A DNA stretch of 44,816 nt from Bacteroides sp. (GTDB taxonomy: Bacteria; Bacteroidota; Bacteroidia; Bacteroidales; Bacteroidaceae), in the NCBI RefSeq assembly GCF_029057325.1, contig NZ_JAICZW010000136.1:1-44816 (forward strand), given 5' to 3'. Under the pieces are notes generated by a model. The model was given only the letters and a program-made list of their open reading frames with translations. It was not told the DNA's origin and ran no database searches. The translations under genes and the position numbers were made by a program. Positions 25,188-33,148 of the stretch are shown here, in pieces (positions within the stretch are counted from its first letter, which is position 1; each line of letters starts with the position of its first letter).

Positions 25188-25418
25188 GCTTAATGAGGTT
25201 AATAACCCTAAGAATGGGAATTAAAGGCAGGGAATTATCAACTCATTTTAATCTCATCCCACCTGCACCGGATTCCACGTTCCGAACCGTTGTTGTCTGA
25301 TGGTATTGATACCTGCGTTCACGATATACCGACAAGTCTCGGCCATACTTCCGGCAAAACCCGGAAGAGCGCAGTTGCGATTTTTGGCCGTTTTAGTCTT
25401 TTATTGAAAAGAAATGTC

Positions 25419-25426
25419 TATTTTTG
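25419..25426 (+). promoter_or_regulatory. -7 box (TATTTTTG) of first AAA gene
   Basis: A full match to TAnnTTTG, 31 nt before the start codon at 25458. No convincing -33 TTTG is present at 19-21 nt. Confidence 0.4.
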
Positions 25427-25457
25427 TTCTTGATATTCACCTGAAAGGCATAAGAAG

Positions 25458-27008
25458 ATGAGCAACAAACTTTATCCCATCGGCATCCAGAACTTCGAGA
25501 AACTCCGTAAGAACGGCTATCTCTACATAGACAAGACCGCACTGGTCTATCAGTTGGTGAAAACCGGCAGCTACTATTTCCTGAGCCGTCCCCGGCGTTT
25601 CGGCAAAAGCCTGCTTATCTCGACCTTCGAGGCTTACTTCCAAGGAAAGCGCGAACTGTTTGAAGGACTTGCCATCGAGCAGCTGGAGAAGGAGTGGAAA
25701 CAGCATCCCATCCTGCACCTCGATCTGAACATCGAACGGTATGATACGCCCGAAAGCCTGGATAAAATACTAAACGACAATTTGATGCGCTGGGAAAGCC
25801 TGTACGGGAGCAGTCCGTCCGAAAGTTCATTTTCCTTGCGTTTTGCAGGCATCGTCCGGCGCGCCTACGAACAGACAGGACGGGGTGTTGTCATCCTTGT
25901 GGACGAATATGACAAGCCCATGCTGCAAGCCATCGGCAACGAAGCCCTGCAACGCGAGTTCCGCAACACGCTGAAACCATTCTACGGCGTGCTGAAGACG
26001 ATGGACGGTTGCATCCAGTTCGCCTTCCTGACCGGAGTCACCAAGTTTGGCAAGGTCAGCGTGTTCAGCGACTTGAACAACCTGAACGACCTCTCCATGT
26101 GGGACAAGTATTTTGACCTTTGCGGCATCAGCGAACAAGAGTTGCACCGTTATTTGGAGACAGAGATGCACGAATTCGCCGAGGCGCAGGGCCTCACGTA
26201 TGAAGCCTTCTGCCGGAATTTGAAAGAATACTATGACGGTTACCATTTCACCGAAGATACTCCGGGTGTTTATAATCCTTTCAGCCTGTTGAACGCCTTT
26301 GCGCGCAAGAAGTTCGGCAGCTACTGGTTCGAGACCGGAACCCCCACTTACCTCGTGAACCTGCTGAAGAAGCATCACTACAACCTGGAACGCATGGCCA
26401 GCGAAAAGACCGATGCCGATATACTGAACAGCGTTGATTCGGAATCAACCAACCCCATTCCGGTGATTTACCAGAGCGGGTATCTCACTATCAAGGGTTA
26501 CGACGAACGCTTTGGTATCTACTCTTTAGGCTTCCCGAACCGTGAGGTGGAAGAAGGCTTTGTCAAATTCCTGCTTCCGTTTTATGCGAATACCAATAAG
26601 GTGGAAGCTCCTTTCGAAATACAGAAATTTGTCCGTGAAATAGAATTAGGCGATTGCGACGCCTTTTTCCGCCGCCTGCAAAGTTTCTTTGCCGACACTC
26701 CCTACAAACTGGCGCGCGACCTGGAGCTTCATTATCAGAACGTACTCTTCATCGTCTTCAAGTTGATGGGATTTTATACGAAAGTGGAATACCACACCAG
26801 CGCGGGGCGCATTGACTTAGTGATGCAAACCGACAAGTTCATCTACATCATGGAGTTCAAACTGGAAGGCACCGCCGAAGAGGCGTTGCAGCAAATTGAG
26901 GAGAAGCGTTACGCCCTTCCCTTCGAGGTAGATCCGCACCGCTTGTTCAAGATAGGGGTGAACTTCAGCAACAAGGAGAGGAACATCGAGAAATGGATTG
27001 TGGAGTAA
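25458..27008 (+). CDS. AAA-ATPase-like/PD-(D/E)XK nuclease-domain protein (copy 1)
   Basis: 516 residues. The N-terminal AAA-ATPase-like domain (PF09820 type) has the motif YIDKT near 23-27, a P-loop-like RPRRFGKS at 44-51 (not a standard Walker A) and a Walker B-like VVILVDEYDKP with D149 and E150. The C-terminal PD-(D/E)XK nuclease-superfamily domain (DUF1703 type) has D453 (GRID), then E466 and K468 (MEFK), followed by a conserved Gln-containing helix (EEALQQIEEKRY). These proteins occur in many copies in gut Bacteroidetes. Their role is not established; nucleic-acid or mobile-element related functions have been suggested by their domains. A paralog follows 55 nt downstream. It is more GC-rich than the RiPP genes to its left. 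Confidence 0.88.
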   Translation: MSNKLYPIGIQNFEKLRKNGYLYIDKTALVYQLVKTGSYYFLSRPRRFGKSLLISTFEAYFQGKRELFEGLAIEQLEKEWKQHPILHLDLNIERYDTPESLDKILNDNLMRWESLYGSSPSESSFSLRFAGIVRRAYEQTGRGVVILVDEYDKPMLQAIGNEALQREFRNTLKPFYGVLKTMDGCIQFAFLTGVTKFGKVSVFSDLNNLNDLSMWDKYFDLCGISEQELHRYLETEMHEFAEAQGLTYEAFCRNLKEYYDGYHFTEDTPGVYNPFSLLNAFARKKFGSYWFETGTPTYLVNLLKKHHYNLERMASEKTDADILNSVDSESTNPIPVIYQSGYLTIKGYDERFGIYSLGFPNREVEEGFVKFLLPFYANTNKVEAPFEIQKFVREIELGDCDAFFRRLQSFFADTPYKLARDLELHYQNVLFIVFKLMGFYTKVEYHTSAGRIDLVMQTDKFIYIMEFKLEGTAEEALQQIEEKRYALPFEVDPHRLFKIGVNFSNKERNIEKWIVE

Positions 27009-27025
27009 GAAACAAGAATTATGTG

Positions 27026-27033
27026 TAACTTTG
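27026..27033 (+). promoter_or_regulatory. -7 box (TAACTTTG) before second AAA gene
   Basis: A full match to TAnnTTTG in the 55-nt gap between the two AAA genes, 30 nt before the start codon at 27064. The -33 box is weak. The second gene may have its own promoter besides read-through. Confidence 0.42.
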
Positions 27034-27063
27034 CGTAAACCTGTAACAACCAACCGAATTAAT

Positions 27064-28620
27064 ATGGAACCGAAAGCACGCAGGTATCCGATGGGGATAC
27101 AACATTTCGAGCAGTTACGCAACCTGGGTTGCGTGTATGTGGACAAGACGGAGCTGATTTACCGGCTGGTAAGCACCGACCAAGTCTATTTTCTCAGTCG
27201 TCCGCGCCGCTTTGGCAAGAGCCTGCTTATCAATACCCTGGAGTCTTATTTCCAAGGGAAGAAGGAACTCTTCAAAGGCTTGGCGATGGAGCGCCTGGAG
27301 AAGGAGTGGACGGCTTATCCGGTGCTACACATCGACTTCAGCATCAGCAAGTATCTGACAGCTCAGCATCTGCACAGTGCCATCAACAGTTTTATGAGGG
27401 AATGGGAAAAGGAGTACGACTGCCCGCCTGTTGACGATATTTTCAGCGTGCGCCTGCGCAATGTCATCATGTGTGCCTACCAGAAGACCGGCAAACCGGT
27501 GGTGGTGCTGGTGGATGAATACGACTCGCCCCTGCTCGACACCAATAGCGATACGCCCTTGCGGAACGAGTTGCGCGGCATCATGCGCGACTTCTTCAGC
27601 CCCTTGAAGAACATGAGCAACTACCTCCGCTTCCTCTTCATCACAGGCATCAGCAAGTTCAGCCAGTTGAGCATCTTCAGCGAGCTGAACAGCCTGCAAA
27701 ACATCAGTATGCGTGATGACTACAGCGCCCTCTGCGGCATCACAGAGGAAGAGTTGCTGACCCAGTTGAAACCGGATATCGAGCAGATGGCTACCGCCAA
27801 CGGCGAGACTTACGAGGAGGCGTGCGCCCACCTGAAACGCCAATACGACGGCTACCACTTCAGCGGCCGCTGCCCGGACATCTACAACCCTTACAGCCTG
27901 TTCAACGCATTCAATTCCAAGGAGTACAAGAACTACTGGTTCTCTACGGGCACGCCTACCTTCTTGCTTGACATCCTGCGGGAAGCGGATTTCGACGTGC
28001 GCGCCTTAGATGGGCTTGACGCCACTGACGAACAGTTCGACGCGCCCACGGATTTGATTACCGACCCCATCCCCGTGCTCTATCAGAGCGGCTACCTCAC
28101 TATCAAGAAGTACGACCCTCTGTTCCGTTCCTACCGCCTTGCCTATCCTAACAGCGAGGTGCGCTACGGCTTCACGGAGTCCCTTCTGCCTCACTACACC
28201 CGGCGCTTTCCGCGCGAGAACACCTTCTATATCGTCTCCTTTATCAAAGACCTGATGAAGGGTGACATCGAAAGCTGCCTGGAGCGCACCCGCGCCTTCT
28301 TTGCCTCCATCCCCCACGATCTGGAGAACAAGACGGAGAAGCATTACCAGACCATCTTCTACTTGCTCTTCCGCCTGATGGGGCAATACGTGGATGTGGA
28401 GGTGAAGAGCGCCATCGGTCGTGCGGACATGGTGCTGAAGCTGCAAGATGCGGTTTATGTTTTCGAGTTCAAGTACGATGGTACGCCCGAGGAGGCTTTG
28501 GCGCAGATTGAGAGCAAGCAGTATGCCATCCCCTATCAGGCGGACGGCAGGCGGGTGGTCAAGGTGGGCGTGAACTTCGACAGCGCCACGCGCACCATTG
28601 GTGAGTGGAAGGTAGGTTGA
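27064..28620 (+). CDS. AAA-ATPase-like/PD-(D/E)XK nuclease-domain protein (copy 2)
   Basis: 518 residues, a paralog of the preceding gene along its whole length. YVDKT is near 25-29, RPRRFGKS at 46-53, Walker B-like VVVLVDEYDSP, and the C-terminal nuclease motif GRADMVL...FEFK, with EEALAQIESKQYAIPY after it. ATG at 27064 is preferred; the frame runs 22 codons further upstream into the end of copy 1, but that extension has no similarity to copy 1 and would include the -7 box. The gene pair diverges most in the middle lid region and around the nuclease domain. It ends before a nested palindrome shared with the convergent topA. Confidence 0.88.
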   Translation: MEPKARRYPMGIQHFEQLRNLGCVYVDKTELIYRLVSTDQVYFLSRPRRFGKSLLINTLESYFQGKKELFKGLAMERLEKEWTAYPVLHIDFSISKYLTAQHLHSAINSFMREWEKEYDCPPVDDIFSVRLRNVIMCAYQKTGKPVVVLVDEYDSPLLDTNSDTPLRNELRGIMRDFFSPLKNMSNYLRFLFITGISKFSQLSIFSELNSLQNISMRDDYSALCGITEEELLTQLKPDIEQMATANGETYEEACAHLKRQYDGYHFSGRCPDIYNPYSLFNAFNSKEYKNYWFSTGTPTFLLDILREADFDVRALDGLDATDEQFDAPTDLITDPIPVLYQSGYLTIKKYDPLFRSYRLAYPNSEVRYGFTESLLPHYTRRFPRENTFYIVSFIKDLMKGDIESCLERTRAFFASIPHDLENKTEKHYQTIFYLLFRLMGQYVDVEVKSAIGRADMVLKLQDAVYVFEFKYDGTPEEALAQIESKQYAIPYQADGRRVVKVGVNFDSATRTIGEWKVG

Positions 28621-28844
28621 TTCTTTTTTTTGAAGGAGTTATTCGGGAGTTAGAAGAAATAAAAAGGAGGTGTGTCAAAACGAAAAGGAACCGACATAAT
28701 GATAGATTTTAGGCACGGAAGTCTTAGAATTCCGTGCCTAAAAGAAAGTGAAATGCATGTTTTGACACACCTCCTTTTAACTTTTGGAGGAGCGAGGTGG
28801 AGTGTTGACTTCCTTTGGGCTCCTTCTGGTTTTCTTTAAAGGAA
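28621..28844. other. Convergent intergenic region with nested palindrome
   Basis: A 224-nt gap between the second AAA gene and topA, which end facing each other. It contains only the nested inverted repeat annotated separately, a T-run right after the AAA stop, and the sequence GGAGTTATTCGGGAGTTAGAAG split over 28636-28657. Confidence 0.6.
28662..28778. terminator. Nested double palindrome, bidirectional terminator
   Basis: The outer arms are a perfect 20-bp inverted repeat (28662-28681 with 28759-28778; left arm begins AAAAGGAGGTGTG). Inside, a second perfect 14-bp inverted repeat (28707-28720 with 28730-28743, core AGGCACGGAA) has a 9-nt loop. Both arms of both stems carry A or T runs at their ends, so it can work for both convergent genes. 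The inner core is the same as in the hairpin after argS. Confidence 0.75.
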
Positions 28845-31232
28845 CTATTCTTTCTTGGCGGCTGTTTTCGTCGTCTTGCTGCTTTTCACCGCTTTGGCGG
28901 TTCGTTTCGGCTTGCTCGATGCCTTCTCGCTTTGCAGCTTGATGATGCCCATGCAGGCTTGCAGATTCAGGTCTTCGGGGACGATGTCTTTCGGAATCTT
29001 ATAGTTGCTGCCTTTGTAGGCGATGTAGGGGCCGTAGCGACCGTTCAAGATTTCCAGTTCGGGCTCTTCTTCAAACTTTTTGATGTGTCTCTGGTTTTCG
29101 GCTTCCTGCTTCTTTTGCAGCAGCTCGATGGCTTCTTCCAGGGTGACGCTCATCGGGTCCATTGTCTTGAGCAGGGAGGCGTACATGCCGTTGTGCTGGA
29201 TGTAGGGTCCGAACCGTCCTGCACCGACAATGACTGTCTTGCCTTCGTATTCGCCGAGGGTGCGGGGAAGCTTGAACAACTCGATAGCCTCTTCCAGGGT
29301 GATGGTTTCGATGGACATGTCTTTCTTCAGCTGGGCGAAGCGCGGTTTCTCCGTGTCGTCGGCGGTACCGATTTGCGCGACGGGCCCGAAGCGTCCGATC
29401 TTGACGGCAACCTGTCTTCCTGTGGCAGGGTCGGTTCCTAAGACACGTTCGCCTGCCTTGTGGGCGCTTTTGGCGGCAAGGGTTCTTTCCACCGAAGGAT
29501 GGAAGTGCTTGTAGAAGGTCTTCAGGATGCTGGTCCACTGTTTTTCGCCTTCGGCTATCTCGTCGAATTGTTTCTCAACGTTGGCGGTGAAGTTATAGTT
29601 GAGGATGTCGGGGAAGTACTCTATCAGGAAGTCGTTGACCACGGTGCCCGTATCGGTGGGGAGCAGTTTGCCTTTTTCTGCCCCTGTGATTTCGGTACGG
29701 GTGGTGTCGGCGATGGTATGGGTGTCGCTTTGCAGGGAGAGCACGTTGTAGGGGCGTTCTTCGCCCTCTTTCTCACCTTTCACCACGTATTCGCGTTGCT
29801 GGATGGTGGAGATGGTGGGAGCGTATGTGGACGGACGGCCGATGCCCAATTCCTCCAGTTTGCGCACCAGACTTGCCTCGGTGTAGCGGGCGGGATGTTG
29901 CGTGAAGCGTTCGGTAGCGGTAATGTCCTTGTATTGTAGTGCCTGTCCCTCTTTCAACGGGGGCAATAGGTGTGTTTCGTCCTCCTGCATTTCCGCGTCT
30001 TCATCGTATGACTCGCGATAGACACGCAGGAATCCGTCGAACTTCACCACTTCGCCGGTGGCGGCGAATGTGTCCGGTTCGTTGTTGATATTGATGGTGA
30101 CAGTGGTCTTTTCCAATTCAGCTTCCGCCATTTGCGAGGCGATGGTTCGTTTCCAAATCAGGTCATACAGCCTTCTTTCCTGTGCCGTGCCTTCGATTTT
30201 GGTATTTTCCATATAGGTGGGCCGGATGGCTTCGTGCGCCTCTTGTGCTCCTTTGGTTTTGGTGGCGAAGTGGCGGGTATGCACGTAGCGTTCGCCCATC
30301 AGGTCAACGATGGTCGTTCGGCTGGCGTTGACGGCAAGCTCGGAGAGGTTGACGGAGTCGGTACGCATGTAGGTGATCAATCCGGATTCGTACAGACGTT
30401 GTGCCACCATCATGGTTTGTGCTACGGTGAATCCCAGCTTGCGGGCGGCTTCCTGTTGCAGGGTCGAGGTGGTGAAGGGGGCGGCAGGGCTTTTTTTCAA
30501 CGGACGGGTGGTGATGTCGCTGATGGTAAAGGTGGCCGACTTGCAGCTTTCCAAGAACTTCTGCGCCTCCTCCTTGGTTTTGAGACGGCGGCTCAGTTCG
30601 GCTTTCATTTCCACCCATGCGCCGTTGGCGTCGGGGACAAGGAATACGGCGGTGACACGGTAGGCGGCTTCTGTCGTGAAGGCATGTATCTCGCGCTCAC
30701 GCTCCACGATGAGGCGCACGGCGACGGATTGCACACGTCCTGCCGATAGGGCGGGCTTCACCTTCTTCCACAATACGGGCGAGAGTTCGAAGCCTACGAT
30801 GCGGTCCAGGATGCGGCGTGCCTGCTGTGCATCGACCAGATTGATGTCGATGTCGCGCGGGTGCTCGATGGCTTTCAGGATGGCTCCTTTGGTGATTTCG
30901 TGAAAAACGATGCGTTTGGTATGTTCCGGCTTCAGTTTCAGCACCTCATACAGGTGCCAGGCGATGGCTTCTCCTTCGCGGTCCTCATCGGAAGCCAGCC
31001 AGACGATATCGGCTTGTTCGGCTTCTTCTTTCAGTTGGGCCACGAGCTTCCGCTTGTCAGCGGGAATTTCGTAATGCGGATTGAAGTCATTGTCCACATC
31101 GATGCTGAATTCTTTCTTCTTTAAATCACGTATATGACCATAACTGGAAAGAACTTTAAAATCCTTTCCAAGAAATTTTTCAATGGTTTTCGCTTTCGCC
31201 GGAGACTCGACGATAACAAGATTTTTCTGCAT
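28845..31232 (-). CDS. topA: DNA topoisomerase I
   Basis: 795 residues. A type IA topoisomerase that relaxes negative supercoils. The TOPRIM domain has E9 (VESPAKAKTI) and DxDxE at D82, D84, E86 (SDEDREGE). The active-site Tyr288 is in ITYMRTDS. The central DNA-binding arch contains the LSAGRVQSVAVRL segment (162-174). Instead of four-Cys zinc ribbons the C-terminus has repeated GRFGP-type units (GRFGPVAQIG, GRFGPYIQ, GRYGPYIAYKG) and a Lys/Ser/Thr/Ala-rich basic tail (KTTKTAAKKE), as usual in Bacteroidetes. The start is the ATG at 31232 (MQKNLVIVESPAKA); the frame extends 15 codons upstream but that lies in the promoter. Confidence 0.97.
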   Translation of the reverse strand: MQKNLVIVESPAKAKTIEKFLGKDFKVLSSYGHIRDLKKKEFSIDVDNDFNPHYEIPADKRKLVAQLKEEAEQADIVWLASDEDREGEAIAWHLYEVLKLKPEHTKRIVFHEITKGAILKAIEHPRDIDINLVDAQQARRILDRIVGFELSPVLWKKVKPALSAGRVQSVAVRLIVEREREIHAFTTEAAYRVTAVFLVPDANGAWVEMKAELSRRLKTKEEAQKFLESCKSATFTISDITTRPLKKSPAAPFTTSTLQQEAARKLGFTVAQTMMVAQRLYESGLITYMRTDSVNLSELAVNASRTTIVDLMGERYVHTRHFATKTKGAQEAHEAIRPTYMENTKIEGTAQERRLYDLIWKRTIASQMAEAELEKTTVTININNEPDTFAATGEVVKFDGFLRVYRESYDEDAEMQEDETHLLPPLKEGQALQYKDITATERFTQHPARYTEASLVRKLEELGIGRPSTYAPTISTIQQREYVVKGEKEGEERPYNVLSLQSDTHTIADTTRTEITGAEKGKLLPTDTGTVVNDFLIEYFPDILNYNFTANVEKQFDEIAEGEKQWTSILKTFYKHFHPSVERTLAAKSAHKAGERVLGTDPATGRQVAVKIGRFGPVAQIGTADDTEKPRFAQLKKDMSIETITLEEAIELFKLPRTLGEYEGKTVIVGAGRFGPYIQHNGMYASLLKTMDPMSVTLEEAIELLQKKQEAENQRHIKKFEEEPELEILNGRYGPYIAYKGSNYKIPKDIVPEDLNLQACMGIIKLQSEKASSKPKRTAKAVKSSKTTKTAAKKE

Positions 31233-31274
31233 ATTTTTTCTTCTTTTGTGTGACTCCTGCCACCGGATTTGCCA

Positions 31275-31282
31275 CAAAAGTA
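31275..31282 (-). promoter_or_regulatory. -7 box (TACTTTTG) of topA
   Basis: The minus strand reads TACTTTTG, a full TAnnTTTG match, 43 nt before the topA start. It also lies inside the rejected upstream extension of the frame, supporting the start at 31232. No clear -33. Confidence 0.45.
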
Positions 31283-31349
31283 GGAAAAAAGCTTTTTTCC
31301 CACCTTATAATGGATAGATAATTTAGTAAAAAAGGTTTTTTTTGTTTGG

Positions 31350-31432
31350 AACACAGAGGCACAGAGACACAGAGGATTTAATTCTGATTTTATGAAAATC
31401 TCTGTGTCACCGTGTCTCTGTGTCTCTGTGTT
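31350..31432. terminator. CACAGAG-repeat inverted repeat, probable terminator
   Basis: The left arm at 31350-31374 (AACACAGAGGCACAGAGACAC and so on) pairs with a right arm at 31400-31432 made of CTCTGTGT repeats. There is one mismatch over the outer 21 bp and an 8-nt length difference inside. It lies 12 nt downstream of the outer-membrane protein stop codon (gene on the minus strand). Elements of this look are common between genes in Bacteroides. Confidence 0.55.
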
Positions 31433-31444
31433 CGATTTGAAAAC

Positions 31445-33073
31445 TTAGAACAGGAAGCTTACTCCTCCTAAGAAATTGATTCCTTCGGAAGTGCATCCCT
31501 GGTAGTATTGATATTTTTTGTTCAGCAGGTTGTTGGCGCGGGCATAGATGGAGATGCCCGTGAAAATTTCATAGCTGCCGCTCAGATAGAGGTTGCTGAC
31601 GGGGGCTTCCTTATGGCCCTCTGTCTCCTGACGGGCAATGTGCCGGTAGCCAATGCCGACAAGTACGGCAGAAACGGGACGCACATTCATGCGGAAGTTG
31701 GCCTCGAGCGCGGGTTTGAAGGGGAGCATGATGGTTTCGCGTTCTTTGTCGGTATCCCAATTGCGATAGAGGCCCGATGCGGAGAAGCTGACCAAGTCTT
31801 TGTAATCATAGCTTACTTCGGCTCCTGCGTAGATGTTGCTTGTATGGGCGGATGCAGAGCCTGGATAAACTCCCGACATATTTGCGTATGGGGCAAGCAC
31901 GAGGTCGTTTTTCAAATCTTGATAACCTCCGTAAAGGTGGAGCCATAAGCCGGCTGCCGGACTTGCCTTGAAGCCGATGGCGGCATTCAGTTGCTCGTAG
32001 GTGGCATCAGGCTGGCCGGTTATAAGTCCGTAGGGATTCAGCATCTCCAAACGGCGGAAGTCGTTCGTCAGCTTGCCGCCTTTGGCTTGTGCATAGAGGG
32101 TGTAGCTGTCCGAGAAGGTGTATTCGGCCTGCACATCAGGTGCGGCACAGAACTTCTTGCCGAAGCCGAAAGCCAAATCGACGTGTGCGCCGAGGCGTAC
32201 CTTCCAATCATCATTCTGGAGGAGGTAGTAGGGATTGAGCCCCAAATCGGTATGGTTTTTTAAAAGCTCGCCATTGTATATCGCATTGTCCATGCCGAGG
32301 CTCAAGCCAACCAGTTGCTCGTCGTTGATGTGGCCTGCCACGTCTGCTTTGGTACGGACAATGCCCTCTTTGGCCGTTCCGTTCGTGAAAGGAGAGTACT
32401 GACGTTCGTAGAACATCAGGTTTGTTTCTGCCTTGAACCGATAGGGCATATCGTTGTCTGTGGAGTTCACTCCGAAATGCACATCTCCCGAAGTGTATTT
32501 CTGCTTGTTGCGATAGTAATGATGGTTGAAGTTGCTCAGACCGAAGTGTCCGGCTACGTTCAAATCCACTTTGTTGAAAGCGTGCACGTAGTCCATGGCG
32601 GCACGTGTGCGGTAGAAATAGGAGTTCCACTTCTTGTCCGTTTCCGGCACCTCCAGTTTGCCGTCCATACCGTCCATGGCGAAGGTCAGGTTGAGGCGGT
32701 CTTTGGGGGAGAAGGCGAACAGGTAGTTGGCACGTGCGTCGAGGTTGCCGTAGTTGCCGTATCCCAGACGGGCATAGCCGGGCTTCGCCTTGTCCTGCGT
32801 CTCTTTTCCCGTGTAGGCCTGCATCGTGCCTGCGGGGATGTTATCCGATGGCATCAGGGTGGCATCATACTCTACCGTCTTCTTGCTGACGGTGGGCGTT
32901 TCCACTTTGGGGAGCACGTTCACTTTGGCGGCATCCCGGATGTCGGGGGTGTACTCTTGTTCCACCACGACTGTACGGACCAGTGTGGTGTCTTGCGGCT
33001 GTGTCTGGGCTTGCATTGTCAAAGGGAGCATCGCGAGGGCGACTCCTGCAAGGATGTATGTTGTCTTTCTCAT
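31445..33073 (-). CDS. Outer-membrane beta-barrel protein (TonB-receptor-like)
   Basis: 542 residues. The signal peptide (about 1-22, ending TMQA) precedes Gln23. A short N-terminal part has VVVEQEYTPDIRDAAKVNVLP and is followed by a Gly/aromatic-rich barrel with alternating strands (GYARLGYGNYGNLDARANYLF, NLTFAMDGMDG and so on). The last strand is NFLGGVSFLF with C-terminal Phe, as in outer-membrane barrels. It is too short for a full SusC and has no recognisable plug. ATG at 33073 begins the signal peptide; the frame is open 19 codons further without one. The upstream gene codes a large TPR protein ending 75 nt away, so the two probably form an operon and act together. Substrate unknown. 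Confidence 0.8.
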   Translation of the reverse strand: MRKTTYILAGVALAMLPLTMQAQTQPQDTTLVRTVVVEQEYTPDIRDAAKVNVLPKVETPTVSKKTVEYDATLMPSDNIPAGTMQAYTGKETQDKAKPGYARLGYGNYGNLDARANYLFAFSPKDRLNLTFAMDGMDGKLEVPETDKKWNSYFYRTRAAMDYVHAFNKVDLNVAGHFGLSNFNHHYYRNKQKYTSGDVHFGVNSTDNDMPYRFKAETNLMFYERQYSPFTNGTAKEGIVRTKADVAGHINDEQLVGLSLGMDNAIYNGELLKNHTDLGLNPYYLLQNDDWKVRLGAHVDLAFGFGKKFCAAPDVQAEYTFSDSYTLYAQAKGGKLTNDFRRLEMLNPYGLITGQPDATYEQLNAAIGFKASPAAGLWLHLYGGYQDLKNDLVLAPYANMSGVYPGSASAHTSNIYAGAEVSYDYKDLVSFSASGLYRNWDTDKERETIMLPFKPALEANFRMNVRPVSAVLVGIGYRHIARQETEGHKEAPVSNLYLSGSYEIFTGISIYARANNLLNKKYQYYQGCTSEGINFLGGVSFLF

Positions 33074-33148
33074 ATCTTTGTCTGTTTTTGTTTCTTTGTT
33101 TTTTTTAGTTAACGAGTTGACAAGGGACAAGTTAACTTATTCACTTGT

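Larger units (their letters stand above)
24790..25457. other. 668-nt gene-poor stretch
   Basis: No confident gene. Two short minus-strand frames read as if once coding: 24899-25018 (39 codons from ATG, beginning MSNLSIDGYSAAESMQ) and 25254-25379 (open about 42 codons, ending FGTWNPVQVG and stop). They share no recognised family and may be remnants. A 22-bp direct repeat array is at 25100-25187 and a 7-bp inverted repeat CTTCCGG/CCGGAAG near 25349-25368. The right end carries the promoter of the AAA gene. Confidence 0.5.
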
